18,573 nucleotides of DNA, taken from NCBI GenBank assembly GCA_016183945.1, contig JACPDP010000072.1, positions 1 to 18,573 of the forward strand. The letters run 5' to 3'. Each line of letters begins with the position of its first letter. The stretch's first letter is position 1. The notes under the pieces were generated by a model. That model was not told the origin of the DNA and did no database searches. It was given only the letters and a program-made list of their open reading frames with translations. Positions 7,339 to 15,763 of the stretch are shown one piece after another. A program made the position numbers and the translations under genes. The stretch is from Magnetospirillum sp. (lineage in GTDB: Bacteria; Pseudomonadota; Alphaproteobacteria; Rhodospirillales; Magnetospirillaceae).

Positions 7339-8254
7339 GGATGCACCCCTGGCCGCGGCCGGACAGTTCGGTGCAGAGCTGGCGCGCCGCCGCCTCGCTC
7401 AAGGGGCCGGCGCGCACCCGCCAGAACGTGCCCTTGCCCTCCAGTTCGACCCGCATGATGTCGGGCTTCAACGCCCCCAGCAGATCGTGATTGGCCTTCT
7501 GGATGCGGCCCCACTCCTTCTCGGCGGCATCGGCGGCCCGCACCGCGCCCAGTTGGATGACGTAGTCGCCGGCGGCCGGTGCCTTGGGAGCGGCCGCGGC
7601 GGGCGGCGGCGGGGTCACGGCGGCCACCTGCGGCGGGGCAGCGACAGCCACCTTTGGCGGCGGCGCCTTCACCGCCGACGGTGCGGGAGCGATGGGAGCC
7701 GGCGCGGTCACCGGCCCGGCGATGGGCGGCACGACGGCAGGCGGCGCGACCGCCTGCACCGCGACCTTGGGCTGCGGCACCGCCCTGGGAGCCGGCGGCT
7801 CGCCCTTGGCCGGCGGCTTGATCATTTCGGTGGCGACGGGCTTGCTCGACGGCAACGCCGCCGTCGGGCCGCCGTTGCGGGGCGGTGCCTTGGGCTGCTC
7901 GGGCGGCGGCAGCAGGCGTTCGACCCTGCCGTCGCCCTCGCCGCCATCCATGCGTTCGTAGACCAGCTTGTCCTGGTTGGGCACCTGCATGCCGCCGCGA
8001 TCGTCGGGGCGGACCTTGATGGGGCGGTCGTCGGCCTTGATCACCGGCAGACCCGGCCCCGTCATCTGGCGGCCACCGACGAAATGCAGACCGGCGGCGA
8101 CGATGGCGCCCACCGCCACCACCGCGAAGGCCAGCGTCAGGCCGGTGCGCAGGCGATGCCCGGCGCGGGCCTGATGCGAATCGGCATCGGCGTCGAAACG
8201 CTCGGGGATGATGTCGAGGAGATCGCGATCAAAATCGTCGCCGGGACGGGCCAT
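7325..8254 (-). CDS. SPOR-domain inner-membrane protein
   Basis: A bitopic envelope protein likely to be drawn to septal, denuded peptidoglycan by its SPOR domain. The 309-residue product has a charged cytoplasmic N-terminus (1-36), one membrane helix (about 37-60), a conserved segment with VRPDDRGGMQVPNQDKLVYE (about 81-100) typical of alphaproteobacterial members, a long Pro/Ala/Val-rich periplasmic linker (about 115-227), and the SPOR domain (about 228-309, YVIQLGAVRAADAAEKEW to GCILARK). I use ATG 8254 (MARPGDDFDR), 1 nt after the argS stop, with GAGGAG upstream. A longer frame back to 8281 lies inside argS. Membrane position and linker resemble FtsN and DedD, but this is not evidence of orthology. 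Confidence 0.92.
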   Translation of the reverse strand: MARPGDDFDRDLLDIIPERFDADADSHQARAGHRLRTGLTLAFAVVAVGAIVAAGLHFVGGRQMTGPGLPVIKADDRPIKVRPDDRGGMQVPNQDKLVYERMDGGEGDGRVERLLPPPEQPKAPPRNGGPTAALPSSKPVATEMIKPPAKGEPPAPRAVPQPKVAVQAVAPPAVVPPIAGPVTAPAPIAPAPSAVKAPPPKVAVAAPPQVAAVTPPPPAAAAPKAPAAGDYVIQLGAVRAADAAEKEWGRIQKANHDLLGALKPDIMRVELEGKGTFWRVRAGPLSEAAARQLCTELSGRGQGCILARK

Positions 8255-8255
8255 G

Positions 8256-10007
8256 TCAACGCATCTCCTCGACGGGCTCAACTCCGAAGATGACCAGGCC
8301 GGAAGCCACCACCGTGGCCATGGCCCGCACCAACGCCAAGCGGGCCAGCGACAACTCGGGGTCGTCCTCCAGGAGGAACCGCAGCCGAGCCTCGTCCTTG
8401 CCCTTGTTCCACAGGCCGTGGAAAGCCGCCGCCAGATCGTAGAGGTAGAACGCCACCCGATGCGGTTCGTGGGCCTCGGCGGCGCTCTCGACCAGACGGG
8501 GCCATCCCGCCAGCGCCTTGATCAAACCAAGCTCGGCCGGGTCGGTCAAGCGATGCAACGGGCCTCCCGCGAGAGCCGTGCCCGACATATCCAGGTGGGG
8601 CCACATTTCGATGGCATGGCGCATGATCGAATGGCAACGGGCATGGGCGTACTGCACATAGAAGACAGGGTTGTCGCGCGACTGCTCCAGCACCTTGTCC
8701 AGGTCGAAGTCGAGATGGGCGTCGTTCTTGCGCGTCAACATGATGAAGCGCACCACGTCCTTGTTCACCGCCTCGACCAGGTCGCGCAGAGTGACGAAGG
8801 TCCCGGCCCGCTTGCTCATCTTGAAGGGCTGGCCGCCCTTCAGCAGGTTGACCATCTGGCACAGCTTGACGTCGAGGGCGCCCTGCCCTTCCGTCACCGC
8901 CTTGACCACCGCCTGCATGCGCTTGACGTAGCCGCCGTGGTCGGCGCCCCAGATGTCGATCATCATGGGAAAGCCGCGGCGGAACTTGTCGAGGTGATAG
9001 GCGATATCCGAGGCGAAATAGGTCCACGATCCGTCCGACTTCCTCAGCGGCCGGTCGACGTCGTCGCCGAATTGGGTGGCCCGGAACAGGGTCTGCGGGC
9101 GCGGCTCCCAATCGTCGGGCAGCTTGCCCTTCGGCGGCTCCAGCACCCCCTCGTAGACCAGATCGCGATCTTCGAGGAACTTCAGCGCCGCCTCGACCTT
9201 GCCGCCCTCCACCAGGGCGCGTTCGGAGGTGAACACGGCATGGCGCACGCCCAGGGCCGCCAGATCCTCGCGGATCATCACCATCATCGCCGCCACCGCG
9301 GCGTCGCGGAAGGCCGCCAGCCACTCCGCCTCGGGCGCCGCCTGAAAGCGGGCGCCGTGCTGGCGGGCCAGGGCCTCGCCCAGCGGCTTGAGATAGTCGC
9401 CCGGGTAGAGGCCTTCCGGAATCTCGCCGATGACCTCGCCCAGCGCCTCGCGATAGCGCAGATGCGCCGAGCGGGCCAGCACGTCAACCTGGGAGCCGGC
9501 GTCGTTGATGTAGTATTCGCGCACCACCTCGTGCCCGGCCTTCTCCAGCAGGGCGGCCAGGGCGTCGCCCACCACGGCGCCGCGGGCGTGGCCGATATGC
9601 ATGGGGCCGGTGGGATTGGCCGAGACGTATTCGACGTTGACCCGCAGCCCGTTGGGCTCGGCGTCGCCCCAGGCCAGCCCGGCGGTGAGCACCTCGGCCA
9701 GCCGTGCCAGCCAGAAGCCGTCGGCCAGACGCAGGTTGATGAATCCCGGTCCCGCCACCTCCACTTCGGTGATGGCGATGTGCTGGCGCAGCTGAGCCGC
9801 GACCAGCTCGGCGATCTCGCGCGGCTTCATGCCGGCCGGCTTGGCCAGCACCATCGCCACGTTGGTGGCGACGTCGCCGTGCGAGTCCTCGCGCGGCGGC
9901 TCGGCGGTCACCCTGGAGGTGTCGAGCCCCTCCGGCAGCCGTCCGGCATCGGCCAGATGTTCGACCACGGTAACAATGGTGTCTCGGAAATATTTGAAAA
10001 GGTTCAT
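8256..10007 (-). CDS. argS: Arginine--tRNA ligase
   Basis: Class I aminoacyl-tRNA synthetase that charges tRNA-Arg in the cytosol. The 583-residue length is normal. It shows the N-terminal Add-1 domain (residues 1-110), the HIGH motif at 137-140 in [15 protein letters not shown], the KMSKR motif at 397-401 (many ArgRS lack a clear KMSK, but this one keeps it), and the C-terminal DALR anticodon-binding domain ending in [18 protein letters not shown]. It starts 2 nt after the dgt stop and is followed 1 nt later by the SPOR gene. Base and codon use match its neighbours. Confidence 0.97.
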   Translation of the reverse strand: MNLFKYFRDTIVTVVEHLADAGRLPEGLDTSRVTAEPPREDSHGDVATNVAMVLAKPAGMKPREIAELVAAQLRQHIAITEVEVAGPGFINLRLADGFWLARLAEVLTAGLAWGDAEPNGLRVNVEYVSANPTGPMHIGHARGAVVGDALAALLEKAGHEVVREYYINDAGSQVDVLARSAHLRYREALGEVIGEIPEGLYPGDYLKPLGEALARQHGARFQAAPEAEWLAAFRDAAVAAMMVMIREDLAALGVRHAVFTSERALVEGGKVEAALKFLEDRDLVYEGVLEPPKGKLPDDWEPRPQTLFRATQFGDDVDRPLRKSDGSWTYFASDIAYHLDKFRRGFPMMIDIWGADHGGYVKRMQAVVKAVTEGQGALDVKLCQMVNLLKGGQPFKMSKRAGTFVTLRDLVEAVNKDVVRFIMLTRKNDAHLDFDLDKVLEQSRDNPVFYVQYAHARCHSIMRHAIEMWPHLDMSGTALAGGPLHRLTDPAELGLIKALAGWPRLVESAAEAHEPHRVAFYLYDLAAAFHGLWNKGKDEARLRFLLEDDPELSLARLALVRAMATVVASGLVIFGVEPVEEMR

Positions 10008-10009
10008 TC

Positions 10010-11209
10010 TTACGGCTTCTCTTGCAGGTCGAACAGGCGGCGGTGCTCATCGAGGGCGAAGCGGTCGGTCATGCCGGCGATGTAGTCGGCGACCACCCGG
10101 GCGGTCTTGGGTGTGCCGGGCCGATCGGCCAGGCGCCGCCATTCCGGCGGCAGGCATTCCGGCTCGGCGAACAGCAGGCCGAACAGGTCCTTGATCACCC
10201 GGCGGCCCTTGCTGGTCATGCGGTTGACGGTGAAATGGCGGTACATGTGGACGAACAGGAAGTCCTTCAGTGCCCGGTCGTTGGCCCGCATTCCCTCGGA
10301 GAACGACACCAGCGGGCGGCCGAGGCGGCGGACCTCGGCGGCGGAGTTCGGCTGGAATTCGACGATGCGGCGCCGCGTCTCCTCCACCAGATCGCCAATC
10401 ATGATGCCGATCATGCGCCGCACCACCTCGTGGATGTGCAGGCTCTGGTCGGCGGCGGGGTTCTGGGCGACCACATCGCGGAACAACGGCCCCACCAGCG
10501 GCACCTCGGCCAGATCCTCGACCGTGAACAGGCCGGCGCGCAAGCCGTCGTCGATGTCGTGGTTGTTGTAGGCGATGTCGTCGGCCAGCGCCGCCACTTG
10601 CGCCTCGGCGCCGGCATAGGTGTCGAGTTCGAGGTCGTGGGCCTCGGCATATTCGGCGATGGCGCGCGGCAGCGCCTTGTCCGGGCGGGCCAGCGGGCCG
10701 CTGAGCGGACCGTTGTGCTTGACCAGCCCCTCCAGGGTTTCCCAGGTCAGGTTGAGGCCGTCGAACCCGGTGTAGCGGCGCTCCAGCTTGGTGACGATGC
10801 GCAAGCTCTGGGCATTGTGGTCGAAGCCGCCGACCTCGGTCAGCACCTCCTGCAGCGCGTCCTCGCCGGCATGGCCGAACGGCGTGTGGCCAAGGTCGTG
10901 GGCCAGCGCCAGTGCCTCCGCCAGATCCTCGTCCAGCATCAGGGTGCGGCTGATGGAGCGCGCGATCTGCGACACCTCCAGCGAATGGGTCAGCCGGGTG
11001 CGGAAGTTGTCGCCCTCGTGATAGACGAACACCTGCGTCTTGTACTGCAACCGGCGAAAGGCGGCGGAGTGGATGATACGGTCGCGGTCGCGCTGGAACG
11101 GCGAGCGCGTCAGGCTGTCGGCCTCGCGGTGCAGCCGTCCACGCGACTCGTCGGCGCGGCAGGCGCAGAGGCTCAGCGAGAACTGGCGCGGCGGGGCGGA
11201 AGCGGTCAT
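10010..11209 (-). CDS. dgt: Deoxyguanosinetriphosphate triphosphohydrolase-like protein (HD domain)
   Basis: Hydrolyses dNTPs to deoxynucleosides and triphosphate, adjusting the dNTP pool. The 399-residue length fits the type found in alphaproteobacteria rather than the longer E. coli Dgt. Seen are the N-terminal [20 protein letters not shown] block, [16 protein letters not shown] with H75, the HD pair H104-D105 in [18 protein letters not shown], and a later [14 protein letters not shown] with D210/D211, which together supply the metal site. The ATG at 11209 has only a weak Shine-Dalgarno. The gene lies 49 nt downstream of the histidine kinase gene and 2 nt before argS, and divergent from erpA once the kinase is skipped, an arrangement (dgt-erpA-xth) common in alphaproteobacteria. 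Confidence 0.95.
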   Translation of the reverse strand: MTASAPPRQFSLSLCACRADESRGRLHREADSLTRSPFQRDRDRIIHSAAFRRLQYKTQVFVYHEGDNFRTRLTHSLEVSQIARSISRTLMLDEDLAEALALAHDLGHTPFGHAGEDALQEVLTEVGGFDHNAQSLRIVTKLERRYTGFDGLNLTWETLEGLVKHNGPLSGPLARPDKALPRAIAEYAEAHDLELDTYAGAEAQVAALADDIAYNNHDIDDGLRAGLFTVEDLAEVPLVGPLFRDVVAQNPAADQSLHIHEVVRRMIGIMIGDLVEETRRRIVEFQPNSAAEVRRLGRPLVSFSEGMRANDRALKDFLFVHMYRHFTVNRMTSKGRRVIKDLFGLLFAEPECLPPEWRRLADRPGTPKTARVVADYIAGMTDRFALDEHRRLFDLQEKP

Positions 11210-11258
11210 GCGGGGACACTAACCGCCGCGGCCGGCAAACGCAACCGACGCGGGGGGC

Positions 11259-12770
11259 CTAGCACATCGCCATCGCCGGGGTCCAGAGGGGAAGCCTGAG
11301 TCGGACGATGCACCCCTGTCCGGGTCCCGGCGATTCGATGCCGATCGCCCCCCCGTGCTGCGCCACGATCCGGCGGCACAAGGCCAGCCCGATGCCGGTC
11401 CCCTCCTGCCCCGAGACATTGGCGCCGCGACGGAACGGATCAAACAGCCTGTCGGCCTCGTCGGAGCGAAAACCGATGCCATTGTCGGTCACGGTGATCG
11501 AGGCGCTGTCGCCCTCGGCCCATGAATGGACGCGGATTTCGGGCGGCAGGTCGGGCCGGCTGTATTTCTGGGCATTGCCGATCAGGTTGAGGAAGAGGCG
11601 CGACAACTGGTTGGAATCCCCCATGACTACCGGCAAGCCCCCCCCGACCACGATCCGCCCGCCCACCGCCCGCAGGCTTGGCTCCAGGATATCCGCCACC
11701 TCGGCCATCACACCGTCCAATGGCACCGGCTGCGGGCAATGGTCGGCATCGCGCAGCCGGGAATAGGTCAGCAGGTCGTTGATCATCCGGTTCATGCGAC
11801 TGACCCCGGTGTTGGCCGAGGCCAGCCAGTCGACAACCTCACGCGGCAGGGACGCACCGTACCGATGGGCCACCATCTGAAGGTAGCCCGATGCCGCGTT
11901 CAGCGGGGCCTTGAGGTCGTGTGAAACGGCGCGGGCGAACTGTTCGAGATCGGCGTTGGATTCGGCCAGCCGCTCGGCCAGCGCCTTATAGCGGGCGCGC
12001 TCCCGCTCAAGATCGCGGAACAACACCCGCTGCGGCTCCGCCACCGCCTTCTCCACCACCGCCACATAGAGGCAATAGAAGGCGACAACCTTGGCAAGAT
12101 GACCGACGATGTTGGAGAGGTCGTAGACACCGACATAGAGGGTGAAGGCGAGTTCGCTGACCACCGTGAACGCCAGCGACGCCAGCGTCCACCGCAACAT
12201 ATGCTCATCGAACCGAGACCGGCGGCGGACCAGCAGGCCGCCGCTCAGCACCAGGACCGCGCAGATGGCGTACTCGCTGGCGATCTTGAAGCCGGTGAGG
12301 CCGCTGCCTTCGATGTAACAGTCGGGGAAATTCCGCCACCCGAAGACGGACTGCGTGATCACGGCCAGCACCACGGCGTAGACCGCGAGGACCCGTTTCA
12401 GTCCGAACAGCCCGGATGGCACCAGGAAGGCCGCCGCCACCGACACCGCTTGCAGGCCTCGCGCCGCAATCCACAACTGTGTGGGTGCATTGGCGTCGAA
12501 GCCTTGAAAGATGCCCATCCCCTTGTAGGAGAGGATATGCAGCAGATCGAGCAGTGCCGCCGACGCAAAGGCGACCGCCAGGAGCAGAAGCGGGCCGCGC
12601 GCCACGGCGACCACCGAATTGACGGTGACGGCGAAGATGGCGAAGGCGACGCCGACGCTGAATACCTCGGCGAAGGTGTGGAACAACAGGAAATTCCCCG
12701 ACGCGGTAATCGCGACGAGGCCCATCAGGGCCGCCATTATTCCATGCCGGACCACAGCACCGCGGATCAC
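11259..12770 (-). CDS. MASE3-type membrane sensor histidine kinase
   Basis: An inner-membrane two-component kinase; its signal is unknown. The 503-residue product has an N-terminal multi-helix membrane sensor resembling MASE3 (FHTFAEVFSVG around residue 31; LLDLLHILSYKGMGIF around 73-88; about 7 helices to residue 245). A short coiled linker (DLERERARYKALAERLAESN) leads to HisKA with phosphoacceptor H284 in AVSHDLKAPLNAASGYL, then a HATPase domain with N-box N399, DNGIG (429-433), FDPFRR and GTGIGL (457-462). All catalytic boxes are intact. The frame stays open to 13034, but that extension overlaps erpA and its promoter. I prefer GTG 12770, with GGGGGA at 12777-12783. No response regulator gene is adjacent. 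Confidence 0.9.
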   Translation of the reverse strand: MIRGAVVRHGIMAALMGLVAITASGNFLLFHTFAEVFSVGVAFAIFAVTVNSVVAVARGPLLLLAVAFASAALLDLLHILSYKGMGIFQGFDANAPTQLWIAARGLQAVSVAAAFLVPSGLFGLKRVLAVYAVVLAVITQSVFGWRNFPDCYIEGSGLTGFKIASEYAICAVLVLSGGLLVRRRSRFDEHMLRWTLASLAFTVVSELAFTLYVGVYDLSNIVGHLAKVVAFYCLYVAVVEKAVAEPQRVLFRDLERERARYKALAERLAESNADLEQFARAVSHDLKAPLNAASGYLQMVAHRYGASLPREVVDWLASANTGVSRMNRMINDLLTYSRLRDADHCPQPVPLDGVMAEVADILEPSLRAVGGRIVVGGGLPVVMGDSNQLSRLFLNLIGNAQKYSRPDLPPEIRVHSWAEGDSASITVTDNGIGFRSDEADRLFDPFRRGANVSGQEGTGIGLALCRRIVAQHGGAIGIESPGPGQGCIVRLRLPLWTPAMAMC

Positions 12771-12939
12771 GGCCGTTCCCCCCACTTTCGCGGTCAGCCA
12801 GAGTGCCAGACCCCGGCCACCCTGGCCGGGGCACGCCAAACCCAGTCGCATCCTACGCCAAGGTTGTATCCCGGGAAAACTCATAAACGCGCCCGCGTGA
12901 CCTTGACGCCCGGGCCAGCCCACCCCAGATGAAGGGAAC

Positions 12940-12968
12940 TTGGCCCAGCCGGGCCGGGATGGTATTTT
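12940..12968 (+). promoter_or_regulatory. Possible promoter for erpA
   Basis: TTGGCC (12940-12945) and TATTTT (12963-12968) are separated by 17 nt and lie 33 nt before the erpA ATG, giving a leader of about 25 nt. Both boxes are only partial matches to the sigma70 consensus. Another -35-like TTGACG at 12903 has no good -10 partner. Confidence 0.4.
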
Positions 12969-13000
12969 GCGCCCGCTCTCCACCACCGCCCGAGGACACC

Positions 13001-13354
13001 ATGGCCGACACGGCACTCGCCACCGCCCCCGCAATCAGCGTTACCGAAAGCGCCGCCGCGCGTGTGCGAGTGCTGATCCAGATGGAGGGCAAACCCAATA
13101 TGATGCTGCGCCTGGCCGTTTCCGGCGGCGGCTGCTCGGGCTTCCAATACGGCATTTCGCTCGACGACCAGGCCGGCGACGAGGATAAGGTGTTCGACGA
13201 GCACGGCATCCGCGTGGTGATCGACCAGACCTCGCTCGACCTGCTGGGCGGCTCGGTGGTGGATTACGTCGAAGACCTGATGGGCGCCTCGTTCCAGATC
13301 AAGAATCCGCAAGCCAGCTCGACCTGCGGCTGCGGCAGCTCGTTTTCGGTCTGA
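13001..13354 (+). CDS. erpA: Iron-sulfur cluster insertion protein ErpA (A-type carrier)
   Basis: A-type carrier of the HesB/IscA/ErpA family that passes Fe-S clusters to client enzymes in the cytosol. The 117-residue product has the three ligand cysteines: C45 in SGGGCSGFQYGI and the C-terminal pair C109 and C111 in STCGCGSSF. The segment VVIDQTSLDLLGGSVVDYVEDLMGA-like core is typical of ErpA rather than of SufA or IscA, but the symbol rests on family resemblance. I chose ATG 13001 (MADTALAT) with GAGG at 12992; an upstream in-frame ATG at 12929 covers the likely promoter and encodes a low-complexity stretch. It converges on the next gene with 10 nt between stops. Confidence 0.92.
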   Translation: MADTALATAPAISVTESAAARVRVLIQMEGKPNMMLRLAVSGGGCSGFQYGISLDDQAGDEDKVFDEHGIRVVIDQTSLDLLGGSVVDYVEDLMGASFQIKNPQASSTCGCGSSFSV

Positions 13355-13364
13355 TTTCGGTCCG

Positions 13365-14030
13365 TCACCAGTCCGGACAGCGCGCCGAGGTGCGGCGATA
13401 GCTTTCCGGGGTGTCGATGGCCATGTTGAGTTCGTGACGCAGGCGCTCCTGCTGGTCGAGAATCGGCCGCACCCCGTCCATCAGCGACTGGAGGAGCTGG
13501 TTGCCGGCGGCGTCGGAACCGGCGTCGGTGACGAACGGCTCCAGTCGGCCCACCAGGGCGTCGAGCCTTCCCTTCATCCGCGGCACCATACGGTCGAAGG
13601 CGTTGCGCGTCAGGGTGACGTGCTCCTCCTCGTGTTCCCGCACCACCCGGTACTGGCAGCTGCCCGGCGGATACTCGGAGGCCACGTCGACGGTGGTCTC
13701 GGAGATGGCCCACCGGGCCTCGACCTTGCCGACGCCGACGCAACGCCGCCCGTTGCCCAGCTCCACCCACCACAGGTGCGGCGACACCCGGAATTCGGTA
13801 CGATGACGCGTCAGGCCGGTGTTGGAGACGTGCAGCGGCACGTCGTGGCGGCCGGCCAGCACGGTGATCTCGGCACGCGAGCGGTCGTTGCGGTATTGGA
13901 CGGGAGCGGCCGCGACGGTCAGGGTGACCTCCCGGCTGGGCGGCGTCATCCCCGGCGGCGGGCAGCGCTCGGCGGCGACCGCTGGGGTGGCGAGCAGGAG
14001 AATTGCCACGAACACCGCCGTCCCCCTCAC
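13365..14030 (-). CDS. Secreted protein of unknown function with an HEEEH (HExxH) motif, DUF922-like
   Basis: I do not recognise a named gene. The 221-residue product has a clear Sec signal peptide (MRGTAVFVAILLLATPAVAA, cut after residue 20). The mature part has four cysteines (23, 97, 125, 218), an even number suited to periplasmic disulfides. H133-E134-E-E-H137, just after a conserved-looking CQYRVVRE segment, matches a zinc metalloprotease HExxH site and recalls the DUF922 family of predicted secreted zinc proteases; a third metal ligand cannot be assigned. The C-terminal third is helical and charged. GTG 14030 is the likely start, with AGGGAGG about 6 nt upstream and the signal peptide starting at once; an ATG at 14060 adds ten Arg/Gly-rich residues. 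It is divergent from xth. Confidence 0.75.
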   Translation of the reverse strand: MRGTAVFVAILLLATPAVAAERCPPPGMTPPSREVTLTVAAAPVQYRNDRSRAEITVLAGRHDVPLHVSNTGLTRHRTEFRVSPHLWWVELGNGRRCVGVGKVEARWAISETTVDVASEYPPGSCQYRVVREHEEEHVTLTRNAFDRMVPRMKGRLDALVGRLEPFVTDAGSDAAGNQLLQSLMDGVRPILDQQERLRHELNMAIDTPESYRRTSARCPDW

Positions 14031-14121
14031 ATCGTCCCTCCCTCGGCCGCGCCCCGCCATGTCACCATCGCGATGACGACAATGGAAGCGTCTTCCGCAG
14101 GATCACGGTATAAGAGGGCTC

Positions 14122-14898
14122 ATGAAGATCGCCACCTGGAACGTCAATTCCGTCAAGGCCCGCCTGCCCAACGCGCTGGAGTGGCTGCGCAGCGCCTCGC
14201 CCGACGTGCTGCTGCTGCAGGAGATCAAGTGCCAGGATGACGGCTTTCCCGCCCTGGAATTCCAGGCCGAGGGCTACCACGCCGCCGTGCACGGGCAAAA
14301 GAGCTACAACGGCGTCGCCATCCTCTCCCGGCTGCCGCTGACCGATGTCACCCGCGGCCTGCCCGAGGCCAACGGAGATGGGCAGGCGCGCTGGATCGAG
14401 GCGACGGTGGGCGGCTATCGGGTGGCCTCGCTCTATCTGCCCAACGGCAACCCGGCGCCCGGCGAGAAGTTCGACTACAAGCTGGCGTGGATGCGCCGCC
14501 TGGTGATCCATGCCAAGCGGCTGCTGGCCGGCGAGGTGCCGTTCGTGCTGGCCGGCGACTTTAATGTCTGCCCCACCGACGACGACGTCTACGACCCGCC
14601 CTCGTGGCGGCTCGACGCCCTGTGCCGGCCGGAAAGCCGCGCCCTGTTCCGCGAGTTGGTCAACCTGGGTCTGACCGAGGCCTTCCGGGCGCTGCATCCC
14701 GAACCCGGCCGCTACACCTTCTGGGACTATCAGGCGGCAGCGTGGCAGCGGGATATGGGGTTGCGCATCGACCACGTCCTGCTGTCGCCCCAGGCCGCCG
14801 ACCGGCTGATCGCCTGCGACATCGACAAGGCGCCGCGCGGCCGGGACAAGGCCAGCGACCATACGCCGGTGTGGGTCGAGCTGAAGGCGGTGAACTAG
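14122..14898 (+). CDS. xth: Exodeoxyribonuclease III (class II AP endonuclease)
   Basis: Cleaves DNA at abasic sites in base excision repair and has 3'-5' exonuclease and 3'-phosphatase activity; acts in the cytosol with Mg2+. The 258-residue product shows the whole EEP-fold active site: N7 (TWNVNS), E34 (LLQEIKCQD), Y105, D146 and N148 (LAGDFNVCP), and D246-H247 (SDHTPVWVEL). ATG 14122 is the only sensible start. A TATAAG at 14109-14114 lies so close to the ATG that, if it is a -10 box, the mRNA would be nearly leaderless; GAGGG overlapping it could instead be the ribosome binding site. Its stop and that of the next, convergent gene are 8 nt apart. Confidence 0.96.
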   Translation: MKIATWNVNSVKARLPNALEWLRSASPDVLLLQEIKCQDDGFPALEFQAEGYHAAVHGQKSYNGVAILSRLPLTDVTRGLPEANGDGQARWIEATVGGYRVASLYLPNGNPAPGEKFDYKLAWMRRLVIHAKRLLAGEVPFVLAGDFNVCPTDDDVYDPPSWRLDALCRPESRALFRELVNLGLTEAFRALHPEPGRYTFWDYQAAAWQRDMGLRIDHVLLSPQAADRLIACDIDKAPRGRDKASDHTPVWVELKAVN

Positions 14899-14906
14899 GG
14901 AGCCCC

Positions 14907-15740
14907 CTACCGATGCAGCAGACGCCCCAGGCAGATCAGCAGGCCGCGGGCGGAGATGGGCTTTTCCATGAATTGGTCGGCACCGCCGGCGAGAGCCAGG
15001 TCGCGACTGGTTTCGTGGCCCGAAAGCATCACCACCGGCAAGCGCGACAGCCTGGGCTGGGTGCGGATCCAGCGGACCAGATCGAGGCCGTTGTCCTGGC
15101 CCACATGCCAGTCGGTGACCACCGCGTCGACGCCGCGACCTTCCAGCGCAGCCTGAGCGGTGGCGACGTCGTTGGCCACGGCGATGTCGGCCACCCCCAC
15201 GCCTTCCAGGATGGCGCGCAGCACCTGGCAGAAGTTCTGGTTGTCGTCCACCACCAGGATCCGCAAGGAGCGCCAATCGAAGGCCGGCCGGCCCAGTTCG
15301 GGGGCGCCGAGGCCGACCCGCTCGGCATTGCTCACCGCGATGGCCTGACCGATCAGCCAGGGGCGGTAGTCCATGTCGTTGGTGCAGATGTGCTCGATCA
15401 GCCAGTTGTGCAGGAAATCAAGGCACTCGCGCGCACGCACGCTGGTCTGGTCCTCATCGTAGCGGCGGCGGTATTCGACCACCTTGGCGGCAATGGAATC
15501 ATGAATCTGGCGATGAGCGTCCAACTGGGGATAGTTGCAGTCCTGCATCATCCGCTCTTCACGGACGAAGTGATGCCGGGCATAGTCCACCAGGGCTTCG
15601 AGCACGGTCCCCAGCGTGCCGTACTCCTCGGGGTCGCCGATGGAACGGTGCAGGACATTGAGCAGCTTCACCAGCGTCTTGTGGTCGTCGTCGAGCGCCG
15701 GCACGCCGACGCTCATCATCTCGGTCCAATGAATGCCCAT
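14907..15740 (-). CDS. Hemerythrin domain-response regulator receiver fusion protein
   Basis: A soluble 277-residue two-domain protein. Residues 1-130 are a bacteriohemerythrin with all seven di-iron ligands: H20, H57, E61, H76, H80, H117 and D122, with the HIxxxD spacing of H117 to D122 as in the family. Residues 158-277 are a CheY-like receiver with acidic pocket D165-D166 (ILVVDDN), phosphoacceptor D210 (VVTDWHVG), S240 (MLSGH) and K260 (MEKP). There is no DNA-binding or enzymatic output domain. It may couple O2 or redox state to a phosphorelay, or the oxygen-binding state may gate the receiver; this is inference. ATG 15740 has GGGGGA just upstream; a longer frame to 15878 lies within ilvD. 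Its cognate kinase is unknown. Confidence 0.92.
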   Translation of the reverse strand: MGIHWTEMMSVGVPALDDDHKTLVKLLNVLHRSIGDPEEYGTLGTVLEALVDYARHHFVREERMMQDCNYPQLDAHRQIHDSIAAKVVEYRRRYDEDQTSVRARECLDFLHNWLIEHICTNDMDYRPWLIGQAIAVSNAERVGLGAPELGRPAFDWRSLRILVVDDNQNFCQVLRAILEGVGVADIAVANDVATAQAALEGRGVDAVVTDWHVGQDNGLDLVRWIRTQPRLSRLPVVMLSGHETSRDLALAGGADQFMEKPISARGLLICLGRLLHR

Positions 15741-15763
15741 CGGTCCCCCAACCGGCCAGCAGC

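Noticed and set aside
8208..10085. 625-codon open frame on the plus strand
   Set aside because: Antisense to argS, which is intact and motif-complete; its composition is that of an antisense frame.
12771..13034. N-terminal extension of the histidine kinase by 88 residues
   Set aside because: It would overlap erpA and its likely promoter and contributes no domain; GTG 12770 has a good Shine-Dalgarno just before the first membrane helix.
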